This document shows, piece by piece, positions 1 through 8,834 of a stretch of 64,000 nucleotides of DNA. Source of the stretch: Candidatus Flexifilum breve (GTDB lineage: Bacteria; Chloroflexota; Anaerolineae; Aggregatilineales; Phototrophicaceae); contig JADKGC010000012.1 in assembly GCA_016717205.1 (NCBI GenBank), positions 1-64,000 of the forward strand, in the 5' to 3' direction. The position numbers were made by a program, and so were the translations under genes. How positions within the stretch are numbered: the stretch's first letter is position 1; each line of letters opens with the position of its first letter. Under the pieces are notes generated by a model that saw only the letters and a program-made list of their open reading frames with translations, was not told the DNA's origin and ran no database searches.

Positions 1-388
1 GGACGTTTACGGCAAAATGACGCTCGAAAATCAACACCCGCGCGGCGGATCGTTCGTGGGCACGGGATCGAACTGCGCGCGGAGCAGTCGAACCACGAAG
101 GCGCGCTGATCGACATGCTGCACATTGCGCGCAACTGGGCGGATGGGGTGGTTCTTCAACCCCGGCGCCTATTCGCACACGTCGATTGCGCTGCGCGATG
201 CCGTGAGCGGGATCAAGCTGCCCGTCATCGAGGTGCATTTGTCGAATATTCACGCCCGCGAGGAATTTCGCCACAAATCGGTGATTGCCCCTGTGTGTGT
301 TGGACAAATCAGCGGCTTTGGCTGGCGCAGCTATCTGCTTGGGATGGATGCGATGCTGGGTCATTTAGGCTTGCTCGATAGTCTGTGA
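1..388 (+). pseudogene. aroQ: 3-dehydroquinate dehydratase type II (AroQ), 5'-truncated and frameshifted
   Basis: AroQ converts 3-dehydroquinate to 3-dehydroshikimate in the shikimate pathway. The hallmark blocks are all present but lie in different frames: DVYGKMTLE from base 2, then EQSNHEGALID from about 82 in frame 1, then NPGAYSHTSIALRD and EVHLSNIHAREEFRHKS in frame 2 to the stop at 386-388. The frame changes fall between about 25 and 67, and again near 150-156 where one extra T in a GGTTCTTC stretch moves DGVV out of frame with FNPGAY. The N-terminal strand lies off the window. Either this is a decayed gene or the contig end is poorly assembled. The family call is firm. Confidence 0.85.
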
Positions 389-455
389 TGTATTGCCAAG
401 CGGTCTTATGTGAAATTTAGACAAGATCACTATAAGTCCCTGATCACCTGTTTTG

Positions 456-461
456 TATAAT
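456..461 (+). promoter_or_regulatory. candidate -10 box for glnA
   Basis: A perfect TATAAT lies 76 bases upstream of the glnA start in the 148-base gap after aroQ. No good -35 box sits 16-18 bases before it, so the assignment rests on the -10 alone. Confidence 0.3.
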
Positions 462-536
462 TCAGACAAGGTTTAGTGGCATCCGGTTGCGTGGCTGCCG
501 GGATTCAGACGTAAAAATGATGAGGATTACATCCCG

Positions 537-1865
537 ATGATGACGAAAGATGCGGTGCTTGCGGCCATTCAGGAACATCAGGTGGAATTTGTCGTCCTGT
601 GGTTCACCGACATCACGGGCATCGTCAAGAGCATTATTATTCCCACGCCGAAGATTGAGCGCGTAATTGACGATGGCCTGCACTTCGACGGATCGTCGAT
701 TGAAGGCTTTGCGCGTGTTGCCGAAAGCGACATGATGCTCATGCCTGACCTCAATACGTTCGCCGTGCTGCCATGGGACAATCCCAAGACCGCTCGCTTG
801 ATTTGTACGGTGCAGACTCCCGACGGCATGCCGTTCATCGGCGACCCGCGCAACATGCTGATCAAGGCGCTGGATAACGCCACCTCGATGGGCTTCACGT
901 TCAAGACGGGCATGGAACTCGAATTCTTCCTGTTCCGCCGCCACGCGGAGCTGCTGCCGCTCCAACCGTATGACGAGGCCAGCTACTTTGACATGTCCAA
1001 CAGCGGGGTGCTCGGCGTGCGCCGGAGCATGCTCTCCACGTTGATGGACATGGGCATTCGCGTGGATTCGTCGCATCACGAGATCGGCGCGGGCCAGCAG
1101 GAGATCGACTTCGACTATAACGACGCGCTTGTTTCTGCGGACAATGTGCTGACGGCGAAGGTGGCGCTCAAGGCGATTGCGCTGCAAAAAGGGCTGCACT
1201 GCACATTTATGCCCCGTCCTTCAGCGAACTTGCCGGGGTCGGGGATGCACACGCATCAAAGCCTGCACGATTTGAATACGGGCGTGAATGTGTTCGCCGA
1301 CCCGGAACACGAATACGGCTTGTCGGAGACGGCGCGCTATTTCCTCGCCGGGCAGTTGGCGCACGCCCGCGCTATGTGCGCCGTGCTCGCACCGCTGATC
1401 AACTCGTACAAGCGTTTGAGCGTGAGCTTTGAAGCGCCCAAATACGTGACGTGGGCGCACGTCAACCGGGCGGGCGCGGCGCTGATCCGCGTGCCACACA
1501 TTTCCCCCGGCAAAGAAGCGCACACGCGCCTCGAACTGCGCTGCCCAGACCCGAGCACGAATCCCTATCTCGCGACGGCGGTGATGCTCGAAGCCGGGCT
1601 CGATGGCATTCGCCAGCAGATGTCGCTGCAGGATGCGCTGGAAGAGTCGCTCACCAAGCCGGATCGCTCCCGGCTGCGCTACACCGAGACGCTGCCCACC
1701 TCGCTGGCAGAAGCCTTGGACGCGCTCAAGGGCGACGACGTGATCATGAATGCGCTCGGTCACTATATTGGCGACCGTTACCTCGCCGCCAAGCAGCAGG
1801 AATTGGACGACTACAACCGGCAGGTCACGCCGTGGGAACTGGATCGATATATCAATCGGTTCTAG
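537..1865 (+). CDS. glnA: glutamine synthetase, type I (GSI-alpha-like)
   Basis: Makes glutamine from glutamate, ammonia and ATP in the cytoplasm. The protein has 442 residues, close to the 444 of Bacillus GlnA. Seen in the sequence: the beta-grasp start, DGSSIEGF (51-58), the metal-binding Glu pair in GMELEFF (E127, E129), further Glu ligands in HEIGAGQQE, and GSGMHTHQS with H238. The C-terminal part lacks the NLYDLP adenylylation site and the extra segment of GSI-beta, so regulation by adenylylation is unlikely. The start may be the ATG at 537 or at 540. Convergent with lysC, with a palindrome between their ends. Confidence 0.97.
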   Translation: MMTKDAVLAAIQEHQVEFVVLWFTDITGIVKSIIIPTPKIERVIDDGLHFDGSSIEGFARVAESDMMLMPDLNTFAVLPWDNPKTARLICTVQTPDGMPFIGDPRNMLIKALDNATSMGFTFKTGMELEFFLFRRHAELLPLQPYDEASYFDMSNSGVLGVRRSMLSTLMDMGIRVDSSHHEIGAGQQEIDFDYNDALVSADNVLTAKVALKAIALQKGLHCTFMPRPSANLPGSGMHTHQSLHDLNTGVNVFADPEHEYGLSETARYFLAGQLAHARAMCAVLAPLINSYKRLSVSFEAPKYVTWAHVNRAGAALIRVPHISPGKEAHTRLELRCPDPSTNPYLATAVMLEAGLDGIRQQMSLQDALEESLTKPDRSRLRYTETLPTSLAEALDALKGDDVIMNALGHYIGDRYLAAKQQELDDYNRQVTPWELDRYINRF

Positions 1866-1871
1866 GTTTTG

Positions 1872-1916
1872 CCCCTCATCCCCGACCCCTTCCCGCGGAG
1901 GTGGAGAAGGGGAGAG
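1872..1916. repeat. C/G-block dispersed repeat remnant
   Basis: A run of CCCCT and CCCTTCCCGC followed by GGAGAAGGGGAGAG forms an imperfect inverted repeat just after glnA. A shorter relative lies at 41636-41660. It does not code for anything recognisable. Confidence 0.45.
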
Positions 1917-1989
1917 AACGGTATTTTTGCGCGCCACCCCTGGGGGGGAGGAGGGGTGTGAGGTTGGTTGATCAAGTGGCGTAATTTTT

Positions 1990-2017
1990 GTCGGGGCGCA
2001 CGACTGTGCGCCCCGAC
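1990..2017. repeat. GGGCGCAC palindrome, possible bidirectional terminator
   Basis: Two perfect 12-base arms (gtcggggcgcac and its complement) flank a 4-base loop between the convergent ends of glnA and lysC. The position suits a two-way terminator, although no strong T tract follows. The same core recurs at 56362-56381 and 59217-59244, so it is a dispersed family. Confidence 0.7.
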
Positions 2018-2033
2018 GATTCCCAGCCTATGG

Positions 2034-3434
2034 TCAGCCGTTCTTCAAAATGAGGTTGTGAATGCGGGTGAGGGCGGTTTCGCCGTACTGCGTTTCGACC
2101 ACCAGCGACACGCTGCAATGCGACGGCGCTTGCGAGAGTGCCAGCAGCGGAATCCCCTCCAGCGCCAGCAGCACATTGGCCGTCAGCGTGTGAATCTCAC
2201 CTAAGCGCGTGCCGATGACGGTTACGACCTGCACGGGGCGCGTGTTCCAGCCCGCCGACAAATCTTCATCCTGGTTGAGTGCGACCTGCAGACTGTGCAG
2301 CGCGTCTGGCCCGGCCATCGTCGGGATGACGAAGCAGATGAAGCTGTGTGATGACGACTGCGAGGTGATCGTCACATCGGTGTGGCTGCCTGTGAGGTCG
2401 GCGAGCATACTGTCGACCGTCTGGGCGAGCGGGGCGAGCGGGCCGTTATGCGACGTCGACATCCCCAGACCTTGAATTGATGTCACGGCGCGAATGGCTG
2501 GCAGCATCGATGCCAGCTTATCGCGGACGAGCGTACCGGGCTGCTGGGGTGTGTACACGTTGCGCACGCGCAGCGGAATCGACTGTTCGCGCAGCGGGTG
2601 AATCATACGCGGGTGCAGAATGCGCGCCCCGAAATACGCCAGTTCCGCCGCTTCATCATACGAGAGCGTCGGGATCACACGGGCATCGTCAATTTCCCGC
2701 GGATCGGCGGTCATCAGCCCGTCGACATCCGTCCATACCCACACTTCACGGGCATCGCTGCCTACACCTAGCACGGAGGCCGTGTAGTCGCTGCCGCCGC
2801 GACCGAGCGTGGTCGGCTTGCCCGTCACGCTGGAGCTAATGTACCCGGTCACCACCGGGATGATCCCGCGCTGGAGCAGGGGGAGCAGATGCGTCGCGAT
2901 CCGTTCGCGGGTGAGCGCGAGGTCGGGGATAGCGTTGCCGTAGGCGTTGTTGGTGATGATCAAGTCGGTCGCATCGATGGCAACGCCGCGCAGATTGTTC
3001 TGGCGCAGGAGCGCGGCGACAATGCGTGCGGCGAGGCGTTCGCCTACATGCACGATCTTGTCGGCAACTTCCGGGCGGAGCGCATCGTCATGATGCTCGG
3101 CGACCGTCTGACATGTGCCGAGCAAATCGTACAGCAAGCGGTCGAGGTCGGTTTGCAGGGCGGTCTTTTCGGTCGAGCCGAGCGGCAAATGCTCGATCAA
3201 GGCGAGATGGCGCGTCCGCAGCGTCGCGACAATGCGGCGATACCCGCGCTGGTTGTTCAATTGGGCTAAATGAGCGGCTTCGATGAGGGCGTCTGTCACC
3301 CCCTCCAACGCGGAAACCACCAGAATCAAGTTCGTCCAGCGTTCGTGCTCATACAGCACGATACTCAAGACTTGACTCAACCCGGTTGTCATCCCGACGG
3401 ATGTACCGCCGAACTTCATCACTAATGTGCTCAT
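2034..3434 (-). CDS. lysC: aspartate kinase
   Basis: Phosphorylates aspartate at the head of the lysine, threonine and methionine pathways. The 466-residue protein starts with the amino-acid kinase motif KFGGTSVG (7-14). It then has the conserved TDVDG and TADPR segment, ARILHPR in the catalytic core, and a C-terminal ACT region that normally binds an end-product amino acid for feedback control. No homoserine dehydrogenase domain is fused. Transcribed leftward as a single gene from a divergent promoter region shared with ricT. The subtype by feedback ligand cannot be read from the sequence. Confidence 0.95.
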   Translation of the reverse strand: MSTLVMKFGGTSVGMTTGLSQVLSIVLYEHERWTNLILVVSALEGVTDALIEAAHLAQLNNQRGYRRIVATLRTRHLALIEHLPLGSTEKTALQTDLDRLLYDLLGTCQTVAEHHDDALRPEVADKIVHVGERLAARIVAALLRQNNLRGVAIDATDLIITNNAYGNAIPDLALTRERIATHLLPLLQRGIIPVVTGYISSSVTGKPTTLGRGGSDYTASVLGVGSDAREVWVWTDVDGLMTADPREIDDARVIPTLSYDEAAELAYFGARILHPRMIHPLREQSIPLRVRNVYTPQQPGTLVRDKLASMLPAIRAVTSIQGLGMSTSHNGPLAPLAQTVDSMLADLTGSHTDVTITSQSSSHSFICFVIPTMAGPDALHSLQVALNQDEDLSAGWNTRPVQVVTVIGTRLGEIHTLTANVLLALEGIPLLALSQAPSHCSVSLVVETQYGETALTRIHNLILKNG

Positions 3435-3471
3435 CGACGCGCGATCTACTGGGTGAAATCTTTAGGTTAAC

Positions 3472-3500
3472 AAACTAGCACCGTGCCGAAATTTTGTCAA
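3472..3500 (-). promoter_or_regulatory. candidate sigma-70 promoter for lysC
   Basis: On the minus strand, TTGACA (3500-3495), a 17-base spacer, then TAGTTT (3477-3472). It lies about 40 bases upstream of the lysC ATG and back-to-back with the ricT promoter candidate. Confidence 0.5.
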
Positions 3501-3504
3501 CTCT

Positions 3505-3532
3505 TTGCGATTGTGGCGTTGTCGCCTATGAT
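3505..3532 (+). promoter_or_regulatory. candidate sigma-70 promoter for ricT
   Basis: TTGCGA (3505-3510), a 16-base spacer, then TATGAT (3527-3532), 38 bases before the ricT ATG. It falls within the 136-base divergent gap between lysC and ricT. Confidence 0.5.
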
Positions 3533-3570
3533 TAGTGGTGGATGTGTAACGTATTTTTATCAGGTATCCC

Positions 3571-4860
3571 ATGACAGACCAACCTGTTACGATGCAAAAG
3601 ACAGTGGCCGGAGTGCGCTTTCACCGCGTCGGCAAACTGTATCACTTTGATTTCAGTGAATACCCCGACCTCAAGGTCGGCGATTATGTGATTGTCGAAA
3701 CGGCGCGCGGACGCCAGATGGGTGAAGTGATGAGCTTCAACGCCGTCGAAGACGACAAGGACATGCGCGAATATAAACCGATCATGCGTATGGCCAGCCC
3801 GCGCGATTTGATTCTGAAGCACCATTGGGAGCTTCAGCAGGATACTGCGTTGGCGACCTGTCGCCAGAAGGCCGCTGACATGGGCGGGTTCACGGATGTC
3901 AAGTTCATCATGGCGGCCTACAACTATGATGGCACGATGCTCACGTTCTTGTACACTGCCGAAGACAAGGTGAACGTCAGCAAGCTGTGGAACGAACTCA
4001 GCCGCGTCATTCCCGCTCAGGTGGAAATGCGGCAGATCGGCCCGCGCGATGTCGCCAAGCTGCTCGGCGGTTACGGCGCATGTGGCGAACTGCGCTGCTG
4101 CTCGACGTTCCTGACGGATTTCAGCCCCATCTCGATCAAAATGGCGAAGGCGCAGGGCATTTCGCTCAATCCGTCCGAAATCACGGGGATGTGCGGGCGC
4201 TTGCGCTGCTGCCTCGTCTATGAATACGAACAGTACGTCGAAGCGCGGCAGAAACTGCCCAAGAAGAACAAGCGCATCGGCACGCCGTATGGCGAAGCGA
4301 AGGTCGTCGATGTGTTCCCGCTGTCCGACTCCGTGCTGGTGTATATCGAAGAACAAGGCTTGCAGACGGTCAAGCGCGAAGAGATCGTACCCTTAGAGGA
4401 ACTCGAAGCGCTGGCGAAGAAGGCCAAAGAACCGTGCACCGTTCACGGCGATGAAGGCTGTGACTGCGGCGCGAAACCGCCCAAAGCCAAAGCCGAAGCC
4501 GCCCCCGTCGATGCGGTCGCTGGCGATGAAGTCCCCGGCGCTGAGGATGGTGGGGAAGGCGAGTCGCCGCTGCCAGCGCGCGCTGTTGCCCGGTCGGAGC
4601 AATCGCCGTCGGATCAGTCGCACCGCCCGCGCCAGCGCAAGCGCGGTGATCGCCGCCAGGGAGATCGTCCGCAGCAGCCGAAACAAGGCGCCCAGGCGGA
4701 GGCCAAACCGCAGGGTGAACCACGCAAAGAGCGTCCGCCGCGCGGCGAACGACCGGAAGGAAGCGGCAGTGGGCAGGGGCGGCGCAAGAAGAATCGCCCG
4801 GATCGCCGTCCGAAGAATCAAGAGAACAGTGGCGGCGGCAGCCCGGAAGCCGCTGAATAA
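3571..4860 (+). CDS. ricT: PSP1-domain protein, RicT/YaaT-like
   Basis: A 429-residue member of the PSP1 family. In Bacillus, RicT works with RicA and RicF in a complex that guides RNase Y cleavage and binds Fe-S clusters. The core (about 1-285) carries the family cysteines in CGELRCC (C171, C176, C177) and CGRLRCC (C208, C213, C214), which are the likely cluster ligands. Residues from about 290 are Lys/Arg/Pro/Glu-rich and look disordered. This tail is unusually long, since the family is typically near 275 residues, and may bind RNA or membrane. RicA and RicF genes are not visible in the window. Confidence 0.9.
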   Translation: MTDQPVTMQKTVAGVRFHRVGKLYHFDFSEYPDLKVGDYVIVETARGRQMGEVMSFNAVEDDKDMREYKPIMRMASPRDLILKHHWELQQDTALATCRQKAADMGGFTDVKFIMAAYNYDGTMLTFLYTAEDKVNVSKLWNELSRVIPAQVEMRQIGPRDVAKLLGGYGACGELRCCSTFLTDFSPISIKMAKAQGISLNPSEITGMCGRLRCCLVYEYEQYVEARQKLPKKNKRIGTPYGEAKVVDVFPLSDSVLVYIEEQGLQTVKREEIVPLEELEALAKKAKEPCTVHGDEGCDCGAKPPKAKAEAAPVDAVAGDEVPGAEDGGEGESPLPARAVARSEQSPSDQSHRPRQRKRGDRRQGDRPQQPKQGAQAEAKPQGEPRKERPPRGERPEGSGSGQGRRKKNRPDRRPKNQENSGGGSPEAAE

Positions 4861-4926
4861 CGTCACCGCGCTTCACCTCCTCGGGGTGGGATGTTGCGAC
4901 ACCCCCATCAGATACGGTATACGTAG

Positions 4927-4948
4927 GGGCGGGAAAACCTTCCCGCCC
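4927..4948. repeat. GGGCGGGAA palindrome, terminator-like
   Basis: Arms gggcgggaa and ttcccgccc flank a 4-base loop in the 139-base gap after ricT. The stem is strong but no clear T run follows. It is another GC-rich intergenic palindrome, different in core from the GGGCGCAC family. Confidence 0.5.
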
Positions 4949-4999
4949 TTGTAAACCGGCGAGCGCGATCTCGCCTCGAACCAACAAACGGAGCTGTGC

Positions 5000-5713
5000 A
5001 TGGCAGCAGAGGTAGTGAAGCGGGTGCTGGGGGTGTTCGCGCACCCGGATGACCCCGAATTTTTCGCGGGTGGGACGTTCGCGCGCTGGGCGGCGGAAGG
5101 CGCGGAGATCATCTTCGTGCTGGCGACCAGCGGCGACAAAGGCAGCAGTGACCCCACAATGACTCCCGCCGCGCTCGTCGCGATTCGTGAAGTTGAAGAA
5201 CGCAATGCGGCTGCCGTGCTCGGCGTCAAAGAGGTGGTCTTTCTGCGCTACCCCGACGGCGAACTCACGCCCTCGCTCGACTTGCGGCGCGACATTGTGC
5301 GCCAGATTCGCCTGTACAAGCCGGATACGGTCGTCACGTGTGACCCGACCGTGTTCTGGTTCGGCGACCGCGGACTGAATCACCCGGATCACCGGGCGAT
5401 AGGTGAGGCGACGCTCGACTCCGTCTACCCAACCGCGCGCGACCGCCTGAACTTCCCGTCACTGGAGACGGACGAGGGGCTCGAACCACACAAAGTTAAG
5501 CACCTGTACATCTGCGGGACATACAGCGGCAATCTCAAAGTCGATGTCACAGAGCATCTGGAAACGAAGATCGCGGCGCTGCGCGAACACAAAAGCCAGA
5601 TCGCCGATATGGAGGCGATGGCCGAACGCCAGCGGGGCAACCGTGACCCGGAAGCGCCGCCCGATGCGCCGCGCTATATGGAAACTTTTCGCGTGATTAC
5701 TTTTGATCGGTGA
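5000..5713 (+). CDS. PIG-L/LmbE family deacetylase
   Basis: A 237-residue zinc-dependent N-deacetylase of the PIG-L fold. The metal site is visible as AHPDD (14-18) with a second HPDH motif (128-131). Members act on GlcNAc-type conjugates, mycothiol or bacillithiol precursors, or antibiotic intermediates. Here the substrate is unknown, and no thiol-cofactor genes are adjacent. The stop codon overlaps the start region of the M20 amidohydrolase, so the two are probably co-translated and may act in one catabolic route that removes an acyl group. Confidence 0.9.
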   Translation: MAAEVVKRVLGVFAHPDDPEFFAGGTFARWAAEGAEIIFVLATSGDKGSSDPTMTPAALVAIREVEERNAAAVLGVKEVVFLRYPDGELTPSLDLRRDIVRQIRLYKPDTVVTCDPTVFWFGDRGLNHPDHRAIGEATLDSVYPTARDRLNFPSLETDEGLEPHKVKHLYICGTYSGNLKVDVTEHLETKIAALREHKSQIADMEAMAERQRGNRDPEAPPDAPRYMETFRVITFDR

Positions 5714-5715
5714 GG

Positions 5716-6900
5716 ATGATGGCCATAGACTTTAAGGCGCAGGCTGAAGCGCTGCGCGATGAACTGATCGCTCGGCGGCGGGATTTCCACGCGCACCCGG
5801 AACTCGCGTTTGAGGAGTTTCGGACGGCGGGCATTGTGGCGCAAGAGCTGCAAAAACTGGGTTTGGAAGTACGGACGGGTGTCGGCAAGACGGGCGTGAT
5901 CGGTTTGCTGGAAGGTGGGCGCGAAGGCCAGACGATTCTCGTGCGCGCCGACATGGACGCGCTGCCCATTCTTGAGGAAAACCAGACCGATTTCACGTCG
6001 AGCGTGCCGAACAAGATGCATGCCTGCGGTCATGATGGTCATACGGCGATTGCGCTCGGCGTAGCCAAACTGCTCTCCCAACACCGCGATGAGATCGCCG
6101 GGACGATCAAGTTTGTGTTCCAGCCCGGCGAAGAAGTTGGACGCGGCGCGCAGGCGATGGTCGACGATGGCGCACTGGAAGATCCGCGCCCCGATGTGAC
6201 GGTTGGCTTGCACCTATGGAACAGCATGCCGGTGGGCAAAGTCGGCGTGGCCGACGGCTCGACGATGGCGGGCGCGTCGATCTTCGACATCAAGGTGACG
6301 GGCAAGGGCACGCATGGTGCACTGCCGCACGTCGGCATTGACCCGGTGGTGTGCGCCGCGCAGATTGTGACCGCGCTGCAGACGATTGTCAGCCGCTCGT
6401 CCGATCCGCTTGATACGCTGGTGGTGTCGGTCACGCAGATTCGCGCGGGCGATGCCTACAATGTCATTCCCCAGTTTGCCGAACTGCACGGCACCGTGCG
6501 CTACTTCCGCAACGAAACGCGCGACCTCGCCCGTGAACGCATGCGTGAAATTGCCGTGAATGTCGGGTTTGCTATGCGCTGCGAAGTGGAAGTCAACTTT
6601 GTTGATCTGACGATTCCGGTCATCAATAATGCGGAAGTCGGCGCGAAGCTGCGTCCGCTGTTCGCGGAGATGCTCGGCGCAGACAATTTGGACACCACAG
6701 CGCGCACGATGGGTGCGGAAGATGTCAGCCTGTTCATGAACGATATTCCCGGATTCTATTTCTTCGTTGGCGCGCAGGATATGACCGCCGACGCCTACTA
6801 CGGACATCATCACCCGAAGTTCTCGATTGACGAGAACTCGCTTCCGCTCGCTGTGGCGCTGCTGAGTCAGGCGGTTGCCGCGTACGTGCTGCCGGAGTAA
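5716..6900 (+). CDS. M20 family metal-dependent amidohydrolase
   Basis: Hydrolyses an N-acyl amino acid or a similar amide, using two metal ions. The motifs RADMDALP, HACGHDGHT (104-112 counted from the GTG at 5710) and QPGEE (138-142) are those of the IAA-amino acid hydrolase and hippuricase branch, with a dimerisation domain inserted in the middle. The length of about 394 residues is normal. Possible starts are GTG 5710, ATG 5716 and ATG 5719; GGTGAGG just before the ATGs favours one of those. It overlaps or abuts the deacetylase gene upstream. The true substrate is not evident. Confidence 0.92.
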   Translation: MMAIDFKAQAEALRDELIARRRDFHAHPELAFEEFRTAGIVAQELQKLGLEVRTGVGKTGVIGLLEGGREGQTILVRADMDALPILEENQTDFTSSVPNKMHACGHDGHTAIALGVAKLLSQHRDEIAGTIKFVFQPGEEVGRGAQAMVDDGALEDPRPDVTVGLHLWNSMPVGKVGVADGSTMAGASIFDIKVTGKGTHGALPHVGIDPVVCAAQIVTALQTIVSRSSDPLDTLVVSVTQIRAGDAYNVIPQFAELHGTVRYFRNETRDLARERMREIAVNVGFAMRCEVEVNFVDLTIPVINNAEVGAKLRPLFAEMLGADNLDTTARTMGAEDVSLFMNDIPGFYFFVGAQDMTADAYYGHHHPKFSIDENSLPLAVALLSQAVAAYVLPE

Positions 6901-6902
6901 TC

Positions 6903-7526
6903 ATGCCCAGCGTGAATGTGCTGCGGTGGATTGATGGGCGTGGATGGATTGTATTGGCGGGGGGCGCGGACGACGACGTGCGCGCGCTGGCGATCAACCG
7001 TTCCAGCGCGGATGGCGGGATCGCTGTGATCGCGCTGGATGGGTCGGGGGAACGCCTGAGCGATGACCTCGGCGATCTGGGTGCACCGTCCAGCTACGCC
7101 GTCGACGTGTTCACGGAAGACGACGAGGCCATTGAGAGCAAACTCGCCGAGGCGGGCGTCGTGCTCGTGAGCAGCGCGAGTTCCGCCAGTGAAGCCCGGT
7201 CGACGCTGCGCGGCGCGGCCATTACGGGGATGCAGCAAGCATATGCCAACGGCGCAGTCATTTTGCTGGAAGGTGAATCAGCGGCGGCCTTTGGGTCGTG
7301 GATCGCGCCTGTGGGTGACGGCCTGGAATGGCTGGAAGGTGCGCTGATTTTGGTCGGCGTGCAGGACACGGCGGCGCGCGCCAAACTCGTCTTCGACGTG
7401 CAGCCGACGGCGGTCGCGCTGGCGATTGAACCCGGATCGGCGTTGGCGCTCGGCCCGGATGGTCAGATTGAACCCTGGGGTAGGGGACAGGTCACCGTTG
7501 CTCTGGGATCAGCTTTTCGCACATAA
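6903..7526 (+). CDS. uncharacterised protein, remotely like peptidase S51/cyanophycinase
   Basis: A 207-residue soluble protein with no confident family. The order of elements recalls the cyanophycinase fold: an N-terminal GG near 20, a strand with VIALDGSG, a segment VVLVSSAS where the family has its 'GG.Q' loop, and GESAAAFG near 122-129 where S51 enzymes have the nucleophile motif GxSAGA. If the relation holds, the serine is kept but the glycine after SA is changed. It starts 2 bases after the M20 stop and ends 12 bases before purA, so it is in the same operon. The function is unknown. Confidence 0.6.
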   Translation: MPSVNVLRWIDGRGWIVLAGGADDDVRALAINRSSADGGIAVIALDGSGERLSDDLGDLGAPSSYAVDVFTEDDEAIESKLAEAGVVLVSSASSASEARSTLRGAAITGMQQAYANGAVILLEGESAAAFGSWIAPVGDGLEWLEGALILVGVQDTAARAKLVFDVQPTAVALAIEPGSALALGPDGQIEPWGRGQVTVALGSAFRT

Positions 7527-7538
7527 GAGGGTGTAGAC

Positions 7539-8825
7539 ATGCCTGCAACAGTAGTGATCGGCGCTCAATGGGGCGACGAGGGGAAAGGACGCGTCGCCGA
7601 TTGGCTGGCGGCGCAGTCGGATGTCGTGGCGCGGTATGCAGGCGGAGACAACGCTGGACACACCGTTTACGTCGGGGAGCAGGTGTTTAAGCTGCATTTG
7701 ATCCCGTCGGGAATTCTGCGGGATCAGGCAGTATGTTTGCTGGGCAATGGCACGGTCATTAACCCGGTGAACATGGTGAAAGAGATGGAAGGGCTGCGCG
7801 CGGCGGGCGTCGATGTCAGCCCCGGTCGCCTGCTGATCAGCACGCGCGCGCACATCATCGCCCCGGCGCATATCGCGCTGGATGCGGCGGGGGAAAAGGC
7901 GCGCGGCGCAGACAAGATCGGCACGACGCTGCGTGGTATCGGCCCGGCATATACCGACAAGACAAACCGCTCTGGCTTGCGCGCGGGGCAAATGGCGGAC
8001 CCGGAAGCGTTCGCCGATGCGCTGTATAAGCACACGGGCGCGGCGAATGAACGGCTCGTGCGCGATGGCAACGATCCGCTTGATCCGCAGAAGTCTGCCG
8101 AAGAGTACATCGACGCGGCGTACAAGCTCAAGCCGTATCTGGCGGATACCTCGGCGTATCTCAATGCGCGTTTGCGTGAAGGTGCCGTTATTCTATGCGA
8201 AGGCGCGCAGGGCACGATGCTCGACATCGACCACGGCGATTACCCATTTGTGACCAGCTCGTCGCCGACTGTCGGCGGGGCACTGACCGGCTTGGGGATC
8301 GGCGCGCGCTGGGTGGATCGCGTGGTGGGTGTGGCGAAAGCCTTCAGCACGCGCGTGGGCTCTGGCCCGTTCCCGACGGAAGTTGAAGGCGAACTCGCGG
8401 CGCGCCTGCGCGGCACGGGCGAGAACTTCTGGGATGAATTTGGCACGACGACCGGTCGTCCGCGCCGCTGCGGTTGGCTGGACATGCTCATCCTCAAATA
8501 CGCGCGGGACGTGAACGGCTTCACCGAACTGGTGCTGACCAAGCTCGATGTCTTAAGCGGTCTACCCGAAATAACCATCGGCGTAGGCTATGAGATCGAT
8601 GGTACAATTTTGGATGGTATTCCGGTCACGACTGCCGACCAGATGCGCGTCAAACCGGTCTACGAAACGCTCCCCGGGTGGGATGAACCACTGGGAAGCG
8701 CGCGCACGTGGAATGATTTGCCGAAGGCGGCGTGTGCGTACATTGACCGGATTGCCGAACTGCTCGAAATTCCGGTTAACACGGTGAGCGTTGGCCCGGA
8801 ACGTGATCAATTAGTGCAACGATAA
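7539..8825 (+). CDS. purA: adenylosuccinate synthetase
   Basis: Joins IMP and aspartate with GTP to form adenylosuccinate, the first committed step to AMP. The 428-residue protein has the P-loop variant WGDEGKGR (11-18), the NAGHT segment that binds IMP, and the C-terminal TTGRPRRCGW region, all as in canonical PurA. Length is typical. It follows the S51-like gene closely and is followed 9 bases later by the BtuF-like gene, so it sits in a long rightward transcript of otherwise unrelated genes. Confidence 0.97.
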   Translation: MPATVVIGAQWGDEGKGRVADWLAAQSDVVARYAGGDNAGHTVYVGEQVFKLHLIPSGILRDQAVCLLGNGTVINPVNMVKEMEGLRAAGVDVSPGRLLISTRAHIIAPAHIALDAAGEKARGADKIGTTLRGIGPAYTDKTNRSGLRAGQMADPEAFADALYKHTGAANERLVRDGNDPLDPQKSAEEYIDAAYKLKPYLADTSAYLNARLREGAVILCEGAQGTMLDIDHGDYPFVTSSSPTVGGALTGLGIGARWVDRVVGVAKAFSTRVGSGPFPTEVEGELAARLRGTGENFWDEFGTTTGRPRRCGWLDMLILKYARDVNGFTELVLTKLDVLSGLPEITIGVGYEIDGTILDGIPVTTADQMRVKPVYETLPGWDEPLGSARTWNDLPKAACAYIDRIAELLEIPVNTVSVGPERDQLVQR

Positions 8826-8834
8826 GTTGAGTGT

